Below are positions 6,144 through 14,551 of a DNA stretch of 17,351 nt, piece after piece. The position numbers and the translations under genes were made by a program. Each line of letters opens with the position of its first letter. Position 1 is the first letter of the stretch. The notes below the pieces were generated by a model, which was given only the letters and a program-made list of their open reading frames with translations, was not told where the DNA came from and ran no database searches. Source of the stretch: an uncultured Eubacteriales bacterium (lineage in GTDB: Bacteria; Bacillota; Clostridia; Oscillospirales; QAMX01); NCBI GenBank assembly GCA_900551265.1, contig URVL01000035.1, positions 1 through 17,351 of the forward strand, written 5' to 3'.

Positions 6144-7628
6144 TTATGCAAAGGGGTTCTCGCTCTTATAAAGCATACCCTTCGGCTGGTTGAAGCCAAT
6201 GTCCTGAACGCCCAGGAACTTAAAGACCTCAAAGAGCTGCTTGCCATAGTGGCCAAATACAACGGCGCCATGATGCGGATAATGCTTCTCAACCAGGACG
6301 TGGCGATAGAAGCGGCCCATCTCACGGATGGCGAACACGCCGCGGCCGCCAAAGCTGCCGGTTGTCACATCAAGAATCTCGCCTTCTGCAACATATGCGC
6401 GGAGGACGCCCTCAGAGTCGCACTGCAGACGATAGAAAGTAATATCAGACGGCGCAATATCGCCTTCGAGTGTACCGCGGCTGATATCGGGCTCGCTGCC
6501 GGCGGGCTCCAGCACGCGGTGCTGAATCAGCTGATACTGAATCGCACGGTCTGCGCACATCTTGCAGGACGGCGTGTTGCCGCAGTGGAAGCCCATGAAG
6601 GTATCATTGAGCTCATAGTTATACTTACCCTTGATTTGCTCATTGTACATGGAGGCGGGCACAGTATTGTTGATATCCAGGATCGTAACCGCATCGCCGG
6701 AGATACAAGCGCCTATGTACTCAGAGAGAGCGCCATAGATATCCACTTCACAGGAAACCGGGATGCCACGGCTTGCCAGGCGGGAGTTGACATAGCAGGG
6801 CTCAAATCCGAACTGAGACGGGAATGCCGGCCAACACTTGTCCGCAAACGCGACATATTTGCAGCTGCCCTTGTTGTTCTCAGCCCAGTCAAGGAGCGTC
6901 AGCTCAAACTGTGCCATACGGGCGCTGAGATCCGGGTAGTACTTTCCTTCGCCCATTTCCGCAGCCATATCGGCGCAAACTTCGGGGATACGCGGATCGT
7001 TGGCATGTGCCTTATAGCTGACGAGAAGATCAAGCTCGCTGTTTTCCTGCACTTCGACACCCAGTTCATAAAGACCCTTAATCGGTGCATTACAGGCAAA
7101 GAAGTCCTGCGGACGCGGGCCAAAGGTGATAATCTTAAGGCTGGAAACACCGATAAGCGCACGGGCAATCGGAATAAACTCTGCAATCAGGCCCGCGATC
7201 TCGTCCGCATTGCCAAGCGGATACTCAGGAATATATGCCTTGAGATGACGCATACCAAGGTTATAGGAACAGTTGAGCATGCCGCAATATGCATCGCCGC
7301 GACCGTCAATCAGGTCTCCATCACCCTCAGACGCCGCCACATACATGCACGGGCCGTCAAAGTATTTTGCAATCAGGGTTTCGGACGTTTCAGGACCAAA
7401 GTTGCCAAGGAAGACCACCAGCGCGTTGCATCCGGCGTCCTGAACCTCTGCGACAGCCTTCAACATATCGTTTTCATTTTCGACCGTGGTCTTGGCCTCA
7501 TAAATCTCCAGTTCTTTTTGACCGCAAGCCGCAACAATCGCAGCACGGCGGCGCTCGCTGAGCTGGATCGGGAAGCAGTCACGGCTGACAGCAATGATAC
7601 CGAGTTTTACTTCAGGTATGTTTTTCAT
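6144..7628 (-). CDS. L-fucose/L-arabinose isomerase family protein
   Basis: This 494-residue protein has the organisation of FucI/AraA-type ketol isomerases. Two N-terminal Rossmann-like domains come first (to about 290; note VVFLGNFGPETSE at 71-83), then the metal-site region and a C-terminal beta domain. Likely Mn2+ ligands are Glu294 (SCEVD), Asp318 (LDIN) and a His in FHCGNT (348) or HYPHHG (449-454). These are inferred by analogy with FucI and AraA, not aligned. The family interconverts an aldose and a ketose in the cytosol; the sugar is not determinable here. GGAGG lies 7 nt before ATG 7628. The gene is monocistronic, with its own promoter and terminator, and no sugar kinase, aldolase or transporter is in view. 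The polyol dehydrogenase at 3459 could act on related pentoses, but it is on the other strand and separately controlled. Confidence 0.8.
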   Translation of the reverse strand: MKNIPEVKLGIIAVSRDCFPIQLSERRRAAIVAACGQKELEIYEAKTTVENENDMLKAVAEVQDAGCNALVVFLGNFGPETSETLIAKYFDGPCMYVAASEGDGDLIDGRGDAYCGMLNCSYNLGMRHLKAYIPEYPLGNADEIAGLIAEFIPIARALIGVSSLKIITFGPRPQDFFACNAPIKGLYELGVEVQENSELDLLVSYKAHANDPRIPEVCADMAAEMGEGKYYPDLSARMAQFELTLLDWAENNKGSCKYVAFADKCWPAFPSQFGFEPCYVNSRLASRGIPVSCEVDIYGALSEYIGACISGDAVTILDINNTVPASMYNEQIKGKYNYELNDTFMGFHCGNTPSCKMCADRAIQYQLIQHRVLEPAGSEPDISRGTLEGDIAPSDITFYRLQCDSEGVLRAYVAEGEILDVTTGSFGGRGVFAIREMGRFYRHVLVEKHYPHHGAVVFGHYGKQLFEVFKFLGVQDIGFNQPKGMLYKSENPFA

Positions 7629-7678
7629 ATCGTTACCTCCATCCTTTTCATCGGATCCATACCGATTCTAACACTGTG

Positions 7679-7707
7679 ATTATACAACAGTTTCCCTAAG
7701 AACGCAA
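7679..7707 (-). promoter_or_regulatory. Promoter of the isomerase-like gene
   Basis: On the minus strand TTGCGT (7707-7702), a 17-bp spacer and a perfect TATAAT (7684-7679) predict a start near 7672 and a leader of about 44 nt. Confidence 0.65.
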
Positions 7708-7764
7708 GTGATTATGGTAAATCCAAAATGGAAAATGAAAGTCATTTTCGTATAAATTATACAC
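7696..7764 (-). CDS. Possible 22-codon small ORF with strong ribosome site
   Basis: After the ybaK stop, AGGAGGAAAGG is followed 8 nt later by GTG (7764) and 22 codons to TAG (7696-7698). The peptide would be aromatic-rich (Tyr, Phe, Trp, His). Nothing but the ribosome site and spacing supports it. It overlaps the palindromes and the -35 of the isomerase promoter, so it may be chance. Confidence 0.2.
   Translation of the reverse strand: MYNLYENDFHFPFWIYHNHLRS
7731..7762. repeat. Two adjacent palindromes upstream of the isomerase promoter
   Basis: GAAAATGA-N3-TCATTTTC (7731-7749) is followed at once by the 13-bp palindrome GTATAAATTATAC (7750-7762). Both lie 24-55 bp upstream of the isomerase -35. 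They could be regulator-binding sites, or weak RNA hairpins at the end of the long operon that finishes with ybaK. No T-tract typical of a strong terminator follows. Confidence 0.4.
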
Positions 7765-7781
7765 AATCCGTACCTTTCCTC

Positions 7782-8261
7782 CTAGCTAACGGTCAGGCGC
7801 ACCTGCTCTGCCCCAATGAACTCACAAAGATCTTCCGGGGCAATCAACAGCTGCAGGCCACGGCGTCCGGCGCTGACTGCAATACGGTCAAAGAGGATGC
7901 ATGTCTCGTCGATATATGTCGGATAATGCTTTTTCATCCCGATGGGAGAACAGCCCCCGCGGACATAGCCTGTGAGAGGCAAAAGGTCGCGCACAGGTAC
8001 CATTTGCAGGTTCTTGTTCCCGCTCGCGGCAGCAGCGCGCTTCAGATCCAGTTCTTCGGCCACAGGAATGCAAAATACCGCAACGCCGTTTCGGTCGCCA
8101 CGAGCCACCAAAGTCTTAAACACCTGTTCCGGCGGCATGCCAATCAACTCCGCCGCATGTACGCCGGAAAGATTCTCTTCATCCACCTCGTATTCACCCA
8201 ATGCAAACTGGATACCCGCAGCCTCCAAAAGGCGTACGGCATTCGTTTTCACAGCTGCCAT
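7782..8261 (-). CDS. ybaK: Cys-tRNA(Pro)/aminoacyl-tRNA deacylase, YbaK/EbsC type
   Basis: This 159-residue protein matches the single-domain YbaK family over its whole length. The catalytic lysine is in QVFKTLVARG (Lys49), and the diagnostic Gly-rich loop VRGGCSPIGMKK spans 100-111. YbaK hydrolyses Cys-tRNA(Pro) and related mischarged tRNAs in trans after release from prolyl-tRNA synthetase. The start codon lies one nucleotide beyond the rpiB stop (TGA-T-ATG) with no clear ribosome site of its own, so translation is probably coupled to rpiB. It ends with TAG at normal length and is the last gene of the long minus-strand run. Confidence 0.92.
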   Translation of the reverse strand: MAAVKTNAVRLLEAAGIQFALGEYEVDEENLSGVHAAELIGMPPEQVFKTLVARGDRNGVAVFCIPVAEELDLKRAAAASGNKNLQMVPVRDLLPLTGYVRGGCSPIGMKKHYPTYIDETCILFDRIAVSAGRRGLQLLIAPEDLCEFIGAEQVRLTVS

Positions 8262-8262
8262 A

Positions 8263-8724
8263 TCAGTCGTCCAATGCGTTCATCATATCGACACGGCGTT
8301 GATGCCGCCCGCCCTCAAAGCCGGTCGAAAGGAAAATATCGGCCAATTCGCAGGCGGTCTCAGGCGCAATCACACGGCCGCCCATGCATAAAACGTTTGC
8401 ATCGTTATGCAGGCGCGTGAATTTCGCTTCAAACGCCGTCACAACCGTCGCGGCACGAATCCCGCGAATCTTATTGGCCGTCATGCCGACACCGATTCCC
8501 GTACCGCAGAGGATAATGCCAAAGTCATACTCTCCCGCCGCGACAGGGCGGGCAACCTGTTGCGCTACAACCGGATAATCGCGTTGTGCAGGGTCCGTCA
8601 GTTCTCCTGCTTCGTTATAAAAAATACCGATATCCTGCACGTCAATCCCCTGCTCCGTCAAGTGCCGAACTAAAGGGTCTTTCAGAACATATCCCGCAGA
8701 ATCCGCGCCAATAATTACTTTCAT
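8263..8724 (-). CDS. rpiB: RpiB/LacA/LacB family sugar-phosphate isomerase with altered active-site pair
   Basis: The 153-residue product is full length for ribose-5-phosphate isomerase B, which interconverts ribose 5-phosphate and ribulose 5-phosphate in the pentose phosphate pathway. The catalytic Cys73 and Thr75 (CGTGIG), His106 (RLHND), and the phosphate-binding arginines in GGRHQRRV (140, 144) are all present. The near-invariant Asp-His pair at residues 8-9 reads Asp8-Ser9 (GADSAG). LacA-type relatives also vary here (GADKAG), so a substrate other than ribose 5-phosphate is possible. ATG 8724 is preferred because GGGAAAGGA lies 9 nt upstream. ATG 8733, which overlaps the tsaB stop as ATGA, has that site directly against it. 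The neighbours tsaB and ybaK overlap or abut it. Confidence 0.85.
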   Translation of the reverse strand: MKVIIGADSAGYVLKDPLVRHLTEQGIDVQDIGIFYNEAGELTDPAQRDYPVVAQQVARPVAAGEYDFGIILCGTGIGVGMTANKIRGIRAATVVTAFEAKFTRLHNDANVLCMGGRVIAPETACELADIFLSTGFEGGRHQRRVDMMNALDD

Positions 8725-8729
8725 AGCAA

Positions 8730-9413
8730 TCATTCCTTTCCCAATTTGGCCAGCCGCTCACGCTCCGCCTGCGGCAGGCGCAGATATTCCGGCCGCAGCG
8801 CTGCCGCCGTAAAATCGCCTTTCTCGGTATAAACGCGCACTGCCAGACGCGCTACACCGTAGGCATTCTGTAGTCGAAGATTTTCAGGCGCCGGCTCTCC
8901 GGCATTTTTCAGGAGATGCGCCCCATCGCCTGCAAGGAGTATGCGGCGTCCCAGCACCGGCAATTCTTCGCTGAGCTGCGCCACCGTAACCGCACGATCG
9001 GCGCACAGACGCACAGGGTTCTCGCCCGACAAATCAAAATTTGCCTGGTACACCTGGCCTGCGCGGGCATCCATTACCGCACAAAGCACGGCATCCTGCC
9101 GGGGCATACAATTTGCCAATGCCTCCAGCGTTGACACGCCGACGCATGGCAAATCCCGCGCAAAAGCAAGCCCCTTTACCAGACTTACGCCGATGCGAAG
9201 CCCTGTAAAGGATCCCGGTCCATGCGCCACAGCAAGCAGATCCACATCGTCCATTGAAAGATCCGCGTTTGCCAGCAATGCCTGCGCCATGGGCAACAGC
9301 GTCCTGCTGTGCGTCAGGCCGGAAGCCTGAAACGCGGACGCTATCAGTTCCCCATCGCGGCAATATGCCACCGACGCAGCCCGTGCAGAGCTCTCAAATG
9401 CCAGTACTCGCAT
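8730..9413 (-). CDS. tsaB: tRNA t6A37 threonylcarbamoyltransferase complex dimerization subunit TsaB
   Basis: This 227-residue protein has the ASKHA-fold signature of TsaB: the N-terminal LAFESSARAASVA (4-16) and the family hallmark HGPGSFTGLRIG (64-75), followed by VSTLEAL (93-99) and a variable C-terminal half. TsaB partners TsaD and TsaE to place threonylcarbamoyl on A37 of ANN-decoding tRNAs. ATG 9413 is chosen over 9449 because GGAGGAGG lies just upstream and the first strand begins there, as in homologues. The start overlaps the last 20 bp of tsaE, the usual tsaE-tsaB order in Bacillota. The tsaD gene is not in the window. Confidence 0.93.
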   Translation of the reverse strand: MRVLAFESSARAASVAYCRDGELIASAFQASGLTHSRTLLPMAQALLANADLSMDDVDLLAVAHGPGSFTGLRIGVSLVKGLAFARDLPCVGVSTLEALANCMPRQDAVLCAVMDARAGQVYQANFDLSGENPVRLCADRAVTVAQLSEELPVLGRRILLAGDGAHLLKNAGEPAPENLRLQNAYGVARLAVRVYTEKGDFTAAALRPEYLRLPQAERERLAKLGKE

Positions 9414-9840
9414 CTGCCTCCTCCATTTCACGTCCTGTGATTTCAACACGCCTTATGTTTTCATCCCGTGCCGTGATCGCAACACGAATGCAATCGTCAG
9501 GGAGCAGGCCCTCCGCCCGCTCGCTCCACTCCACAGCGCATACGCCTCCGCGCTTCAGATAATCATCCCAGCCAATGTCATCCAGCTCGTCTGCCCCGGA
9601 GAGCCGGTACATATCAAAATGAAAAAGCGGCAACGTACCTTCGTATTCGTTAACGATTGTATACGTTGGACTCGTCACACGCGCTGTTATGCCCAGTCCT
9701 CGTGCCAAACCGCGGACAAACGCCGTCTTCCCGGCGCCCAAATCCCCTGACATGGCAATCACGTCCCCTGCATGCAGGCGCCGCGCCAGGAGTTCTCCCA
9801 ACCTCTCTGTTTCTTTTACAGAGTGCGTATCGTATCTCAC
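9394..9840 (-). CDS. tsaE: tRNA t6A biosynthesis ATPase TsaE
   Basis: The 148-residue protein carries the TsaE P-loop GDLGAGKT (32-39), SPTYTIVNEY (57-66), the HFDMYRL strand with Asp76, and AVEWSERA (102-109). All are diagnostic of this small ATPase, which regenerates the TsaD-TsaB complex during t6A synthesis. I take GTG 9840 as the start. It lies one nucleotide past the fhs stop, is about 10 nt from GAGGGG, and puts the N-terminus where homologues begin (RYDTHSVKETERLGE). The ATG at 9873 lies inside fhs without a ribosome site and would add 11 unlikely residues. Translation is probably coupled to fhs. Confidence 0.92.
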   Translation of the reverse strand: MRYDTHSVKETERLGELLARRLHAGDVIAMSGDLGAGKTAFVRGLARGLGITARVTSPTYTIVNEYEGTLPLFHFDMYRLSGADELDDIGWDDYLKRGGVCAVEWSERAEGLLPDDCIRVAITARDENIRRVEITGREMEEADASTGI

Positions 9841-9841
9841 C

Positions 9842-11509
9842 TTAAAAAAGCCCCTCGATCTTGCCGTTTTCATTGACGTCGATCTGCTCTGCCGCCGGAT
9901 GCCTGGGCAGTCCCGGCATCGTCATGATTTCACCCGTGCGCACCACAATAAAACCCGCGCCAGAGGACAAGCGAACGTCTGCAACATTCAGAGCGAATCC
10001 CTCCGGACGTCCAAGCAGTTTGGGATTATCGGATAGGGAGTACTGTGTTTTGGCAATACAGACGGGCAAATTTCCATAGCCCATTTTTTCAAACTGATTG
10101 ATCTCCCGGCGGGCCGCCGCAGAATATTTGACCTCAGACGCCCCATAAATCTCCTTTGCTATTTTTGAAATTTTAGACCGGATTGTCAAATCGTCGTCAT
10201 ATAACGTATGGAATCCGCTTTCTCCCTCGGACAGTTCCGCTACGATACGCGCCAAATCCAGAACGCCATCTCCGCCGCGTGCAAATCCCTCCGAAAGAGC
10301 CGCGCGTACGCCACAGTCACGGCAAAACTCATACACCGTTTCCAACTCGGCATCCGTATCCGTATCAAAACGATTGATCGCCACCACAACCGGTATCCCA
10401 AACTTTGCAAGGTTTTCAATATGTTTGCCTAGATTCGCACAGCCCTTTTTTAACGCCTCTACGTTCTCTGCTTTCAAATCCGCAACCGCCACGCCGCCGT
10501 TATACTTAAGCGCACGCACCGTCGCAACAAGTACGGCACAGGAAGGACGGAAGCCCGCCATACGGCACTTAATATCGAAAAATTTTTCTGCACCGAGGTC
10601 GGCGCCAAACCCAGCCTCTGTGACGCAGTAATCTGCCAGTTTCAACCCCAGGCGCGTGGCGCGGATGGAATTGCAACCATGCGCAATATTGGCAAATGGG
10701 CCCCCATGCATGATGCAGGGCGTATTTTCCAGCGTCTGTACCAAATTTGGTTGAATTGCATCTTTCAAAAGTGCAGTCATTGCGCCTTGCGCGCCGAAAT
10801 CCCGCGCATAGAGAGGGTTTCTGTCATACGTATAACCGACAAGAATGCGTCCGAGGCGGTCCTTCAGATCGGAAAGATCGGAAGCCAGGCACAAAATCGC
10901 CATAATCTCGCTCGCCACGGTAATCATAAATCCGTCCTCGCGCGGCACGCCATTTGCACGGCCGCCAAGCCCTACCATAGTATACCGCAGCGCGCGGTCG
11001 TTCATATCCATCGCTCGGCGAATCACAACGGTTCGTGGATCAAGCCCCAGCTCATTTCCCTGCTGAAGATGGTTGTCTACCATGGCGCACAACAGGTTGT
11101 TCGCCGCCCCGATCGCATGCATGTCTCCTGTAAAATGAAGATTGATATCCTCCATCGGCACGACCTGTGCATAACCGCCGCCCGCTGCGCCGCCTTTTAC
11201 GCCAAACACCGGCCCCAAAGACGGCTCACGCAAACAGATCACAGATCGATATCCCAGCTTTGCCATCGCCTGGCCCAAACCGACCGTCGTGGTCGTTTTT
11301 CCTTCTCCGGCCGGCGTTGGATTCACTGCAGTGACGAGAATCAATTTTCCATTTGGTCGGTCTTTCACGCGTGCCCACAGGGACTCGGAAAGTTTTGCTT
11401 TATACTTGCCGTAGTGTTCCAGCTCATCTTCATAAATACCCAATTTGGCGGCAACCTCGGAAACCGGCTGCATATGAGCCGCCTGCGCAATTTGAATGTC
11501 AGTTAACAT
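9842..11509 (-). CDS. fhs: Formate-tetrahydrofolate ligase
   Basis: The 555-residue product is full length. It shows the family P-loop [12 protein letters not shown] (64-75), [19 protein letters not shown] (94-112), [15 protein letters not shown] (126-140), and the substrate region around [22 protein letters not shown] in the middle of the chain. It joins formate to tetrahydrofolate with ATP, giving 10-formyl-THF. This is the formate-entry step of the Wood-Ljungdahl methyl branch and of purine and formate metabolism, or runs in reverse for ATP gain in some fermenters. GGGAG lies about 8 nt before ATG 11509. It sits 18 bp after the methionine-gamma-lyase-like gene and 1 bp before tsaE. No other Wood-Ljungdahl gene is in view. 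Confidence 0.97.
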   Translation of the reverse strand: MLTDIQIAQAAHMQPVSEVAAKLGIYEDELEHYGKYKAKLSESLWARVKDRPNGKLILVTAVNPTPAGEGKTTTTVGLGQAMAKLGYRSVICLREPSLGPVFGVKGGAAGGGYAQVVPMEDINLHFTGDMHAIGAANNLLCAMVDNHLQQGNELGLDPRTVVIRRAMDMNDRALRYTMVGLGGRANGVPREDGFMITVASEIMAILCLASDLSDLKDRLGRILVGYTYDRNPLYARDFGAQGAMTALLKDAIQPNLVQTLENTPCIMHGGPFANIAHGCNSIRATRLGLKLADYCVTEAGFGADLGAEKFFDIKCRMAGFRPSCAVLVATVRALKYNGGVAVADLKAENVEALKKGCANLGKHIENLAKFGIPVVVAINRFDTDTDAELETVYEFCRDCGVRAALSEGFARGGDGVLDLARIVAELSEGESGFHTLYDDDLTIRSKISKIAKEIYGASEVKYSAAARREINQFEKMGYGNLPVCIAKTQYSLSDNPKLLGRPEGFALNVADVRLSSGAGFIVVRTGEIMTMPGLPRHPAAEQIDVNENGKIEGLF

Positions 11510-11527
11510 AACATTTCTCCCATCCGG

Positions 11528-12775
11528 TCAATTTCCATTCTGAATAAACTGTGCGGCAAGCAGCACGCCTAACCTGCCGGACTCAAACGTCAACCCTCCC
11601 TGTAAATAACAGGTATAGGGCTCGCGCATCGGTGCATCGCAGGAAAGTTCAATGGACGCGCCCTGAATAAACGCGCCGGCAGCCATTACAACCTGACTGT
11701 CATATCCCGGCATGTCCCATGGTTCCGGTGTTACATAGGAATCCACAGGCGAGCCGGACTGAATTCCTTTACAAAACGCCAGCAAAGGCTCGGGCCTTCC
11801 AAAAGCAATTGTCTGAATAATATCGTGGCGCTCCTCAAAGGGCTGCGGATCTACCTGAAACCCCAGCTCCTGCATCACAGCGGCACAAAAATGCGCCGTT
11901 TTAAGTGCCTGTGCCACCGTATGCGGCGCCAGGAAAAACCCCTGATAAAACGCACGGTTGACGCCGTTTGTCGCCCCGCACTCACGTCCAATCCCGGCGA
12001 CCGTCATACGTGCGGCAGCCCGCTCAATCAATTCATGCGTACCGGCAAGATAAGCGCCACCCGGCGCTAAGCCGCCGCCCGGATTTTTAATTAAGGACCC
12101 GACTATAAGATCTGCGCCGTGCTGTGTGGGCTCTGTTTTCTCTACAAACTCCCCATAGCAATTGTCCACGATAATATGAAGCGCAGGATTGGCGCGGCGG
12201 ATCACGCGACAAATTTCTTCAATCTGTGCACAGGAGAGCGAAATTCGGTCCGCATACCCGCGTGAGCGCTGGATCAGCACCGCGCCGGTCTCTACATCCG
12301 AGCAGACCTTTGCAATGCCTTCCAGATCCGGTTCACGTCCCGCCATCGGCACGACAACCGTTCCAACCCCCCACTCTTTCAAAGAGCCGGGCCGCACTTC
12401 GTCGATTCCGATTACCTGAATCATGGTATCATACGGCATACCCGTCGCACACACAAGCATGTCGCCAGGACGCAACGCGCCAAAAAGAGCCGTTCCAATC
12501 GCATGTGTTCCATTGACGAATCCAATACGCACCAGCGCATCCTCCGTACCAAAAACATCCGCATAAATGCGTTCCAGATCATCGCGTCCCCGATCGTCGT
12601 ATCCATACCCCGTAGTTGCGGCAAAATGTCCCTCACCAACGCGATACTTTTGAAAGGCAGAGAGGACCTTTGCCGTATTATAAAACGCGATTTCGTCAAT
12701 TTTCTCAAATTGTGGCAAAAGCTTGCGCTGGGCAGATTCGCCGAGCGCAAGCGTTTTTTGATTAAAGTCCATCAT
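11528..12775 (-). CDS. Methionine-gamma-lyase-like PLP protein ('aluminum resistance' / YnbB family)
   Basis: This 415-residue protein belongs to the fold-type I PLP family often annotated as aluminum resistance protein or YnbB. The PLP-binding lysine is Lys230 in GSLIKNPGGGLAPGG, and the cofactor-ring aspartate is probably Asp204 (IIVDNCYGEF). The N-terminal HFAATTGYGYDDRGR (50-64) and FVNGTHAI (86-93) segments are typical of the family. The real substrate is unsettled; carbon-sulfur lyase activity is inferred from relatives. The ATG overlaps the ACT-gene stop as ATGA, with GGAAAAG upstream, so the two are translationally coupled. ATG 12772 immediately downstream is an equivalent start. Confidence 0.9.
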   Translation of the reverse strand: MMDFNQKTLALGESAQRKLLPQFEKIDEIAFYNTAKVLSAFQKYRVGEGHFAATTGYGYDDRGRDDLERIYADVFGTEDALVRIGFVNGTHAIGTALFGALRPGDMLVCATGMPYDTMIQVIGIDEVRPGSLKEWGVGTVVVPMAGREPDLEGIAKVCSDVETGAVLIQRSRGYADRISLSCAQIEEICRVIRRANPALHIIVDNCYGEFVEKTEPTQHGADLIVGSLIKNPGGGLAPGGAYLAGTHELIERAAARMTVAGIGRECGATNGVNRAFYQGFFLAPHTVAQALKTAHFCAAVMQELGFQVDPQPFEERHDIIQTIAFGRPEPLLAFCKGIQSGSPVDSYVTPEPWDMPGYDSQVVMAAGAFIQGASIELSCDAPMREPYTCYLQGGLTFESGRLGVLLAAQFIQNGN

Positions 12776-13209
12776 TGCAACTTTTCCAGTTCCTCACTTC
12801 CGAGCACCTTCAGGCCGTTTTCCATAAGCACCTCTGCGACGCTTCCCGGTTCGTCCACGCGTAATACGACATAAGCATACTCACGGTCGCGCGAAACAAA
12901 CGCATACGCATACTCAACGGAAATCGCATTTGCCGCAAGCACAGTCATGACATGGTTCATCGCGCCGGGCTTATCTTCCAGGCGCACTGCCAGAACAGGT
13001 GTTTTTATCACAGTCACCTTCGCATTTTTTAATACGTTCTCTGCGCTCTCCGGAGAATCGACGATCATACGCAGGATACCAAATTCAGAGGTATCCGCTA
13101 TGGAAAACGCACGCAAATCAATGCCGGCGTCCGCCAAGAGCTTCGTCACATGTGCGAGGCTGCCCGTCTTATTCTCCACAAACACGCTGATTTGGTTGAC
13201 ATAATTCAT
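12772..13209 (-). CDS. Tandem ACT-domain amino-acid sensor protein
   Basis: The 145-residue protein consists of two ACT domains. The first covers about 3-70 (QISVFVENKTGSLAHVTKLL), the second about 71-140 (VLAVRLEDKPGAMNHVMTVL). Each has the strand-loop Gly-x-hydrophobic motif that binds amino acids at dimer interfaces. There is no catalytic domain. Stand-alone tandem-ACT proteins of this kind typically sit beside phenylacetate-CoA ligase and indolepyruvate oxidoreductase genes, as here, which suggests sensing of an aromatic or branched-chain amino acid. AAAGGGG lies 7 nt before the ATG. The gene starts 17 bp after paaK and overlaps the next gene by 4 bp. Confidence 0.92.
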   Translation of the reverse strand: MNYVNQISVFVENKTGSLAHVTKLLADAGIDLRAFSIADTSEFGILRMIVDSPESAENVLKNAKVTVIKTPVLAVRLEDKPGAMNHVMTVLAANAISVEYAYAFVSRDREYAYVVLRVDEPGSVAEVLMENGLKVLGSEELEKLQ

Positions 13210-13226
13210 ATCAAAACCCCTTTCCT

Positions 13227-14528
13227 TTATTTGAGGTTGCGTTTGTCAACGACATGTTTCGCCTTGCCTTCGCTGCGTTCAATCGTTCCCACGGGAACCA
13301 GGCGTATATTCGCTGCAATGCCAAGCGAACTCTCGACAGCACTCTTAATACGCTGTGACAGTTCCTGCAGACGCCGAACCTGATCAAAGGGATAACCGTC
13401 GCGCAGCTCTACTTCAATCTCCATCGTGTCAAGCGCGCCGACACGATCCACATAGATCATATAATACGGGGAGGTCTCATCCATATCCAGAAGAACCGCC
13501 TCAATCTGCGACGGGAAGACGTTAACACCACGGACAATCAGCATGTCATCCGTACGGCCCTTCGGTTTTGACATACGGGCAAGCGTACGGCCGCAAGCAC
13601 ACGTCTCATGCGTGATCGTACAGATATCGCGGGTACGGTAACGCAAAAGCGGCATTCCTTCCTTGGTAACACTGGAGAACACCAGCTCGCCCGGCGTACC
13701 ATCCGGCAGCGGCTCACAGGTTTCAGGATCGATAATTTCAGGAATAAAATGATCTTCATTCACATGAAGGCCAGCATGTGCGTCACACTCAAAAGCGACG
13801 CCCGGCCCTATCATCTCGGTCAGTCCAAATATATCGTATGCGCGGATACCCAGCGAACGTTCAATCTCCTGACGCATGTTTTCCGTCCAGGGTTCCGCTC
13901 CAAAGAAACCATATTTCAGGCTGATATCGTCCGGACCAAGACCCATCTTGGCCAGAGTCTCCGCAATGTAAAGGGCATACGAAGGCGTACAGCAAATCGC
14001 CGTACAGCCGAAGTCACGCAAAATCTGAATCTGGCGCTTCGTATTTCCAGTCGAAACAGGTACAACCGTCGCACCAATTTCTTCAGCGCCCGCATGCGCG
14101 CCAAGACCGCCGGTAAAGAGTCCGTAACCATAGGAGACATGCACGATATCGTCGGCCGTCGCACCGCCAGCCGTCAACGTACGCGCCATAACCTCGCCCC
14201 ACAGTTTCAGGTCATTTCTTGTGTAGCCCAGCACCTTCTGTTTCCCAGTTGTGCCGGAGGACGCCTGAATTCGTACAATATCGCGCATCGGTACGGCAAA
14301 GAAACCGTAAGGATAATTTTCTGCAAGTTCATATTTGTCGGTAAACGGTAACTATATAATATCGTCTAAAGAGCGTATATCACCGGGCTGAATACCGGCT
14401 TCGTCAAACTTTTTCTGATAGACAGGCACATTCTCATATACACGTTTTACACAATCCGCCAATTTTGCGCCCTGGAGCGCACGCATCTCATCGCGGGACA
14501 TCGTCTCGCGTTCTTTATTCCAATACAT
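13227..14528 (-). pseudogene. paaK: Phenylacetate-CoA ligase (AMP-forming), full length but interrupted by an in-frame TAG at codon 59
   Basis: Translation from ATG 14528 (TTGGAGC about 10 nt upstream) gives 58 residues of a normal PaaK N-terminus (MYWNKERETM..., VPVYQKKF). It then meets TAG at 14352-14354 and continues in the same frame with LPFTDKYELAENYP to the TAA at 13227. Counting the amber as one residue, the product is 433 aa, normal for the family. Every later motif is intact: SSGTTGK (90-96, ATP phosphate loop), YDIFGLTE (231-238), YRTRD (297-301), the hinge region GRTDDMLIVRGVN (325-337) and a C-terminal GKAK lysine (421-424). Homologues usually have Lys at the amber position (SLDD-x-x-K-LPFT), so one AAG-to-TAG change would explain it. 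The next in-frame ATG (14288, residue 81) lacks a ribosome site. The enzyme would make or use arylacetyl-CoA next to IorAB. It could be a recent pseudogene, a sequence error, or a readthrough gene. Confidence 0.85.
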
Positions 14529-14551
14529 CTTTCGATAGCTCCAATCTTAAT

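Noticed and set aside
6102..7679. 525-codon plus-strand open frame
   Set aside because: It lies antisense over the isomerase-like gene, has no ribosome site or family-like motifs, and starts inside the terminator. It is a shadow of the minus-strand codon pattern.
7728..8420. 230-codon plus-strand open frame across ybaK and rpiB
   Set aside because: Crosses two well-supported genes on the other strand and has no ribosome site.
10679..11506. 275-codon plus-strand open frame
   Set aside because: Antisense to fhs, whose protein is unmistakable; the translation has no recognisable domain.
13608..14351. 247-codon plus-strand open frame
   Set aside because: Antisense to paaK and low in protein-like features; a shadow frame.
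14352..14354. Pyrrolysine or other dedicated recoding at the paaK amber codon
   Set aside because: Homologues normally carry lysine here at a non-catalytic site, no pyl genes are visible, and TAG is used as a plain stop in neighbouring genes. A point mutation or sequence error is simpler.
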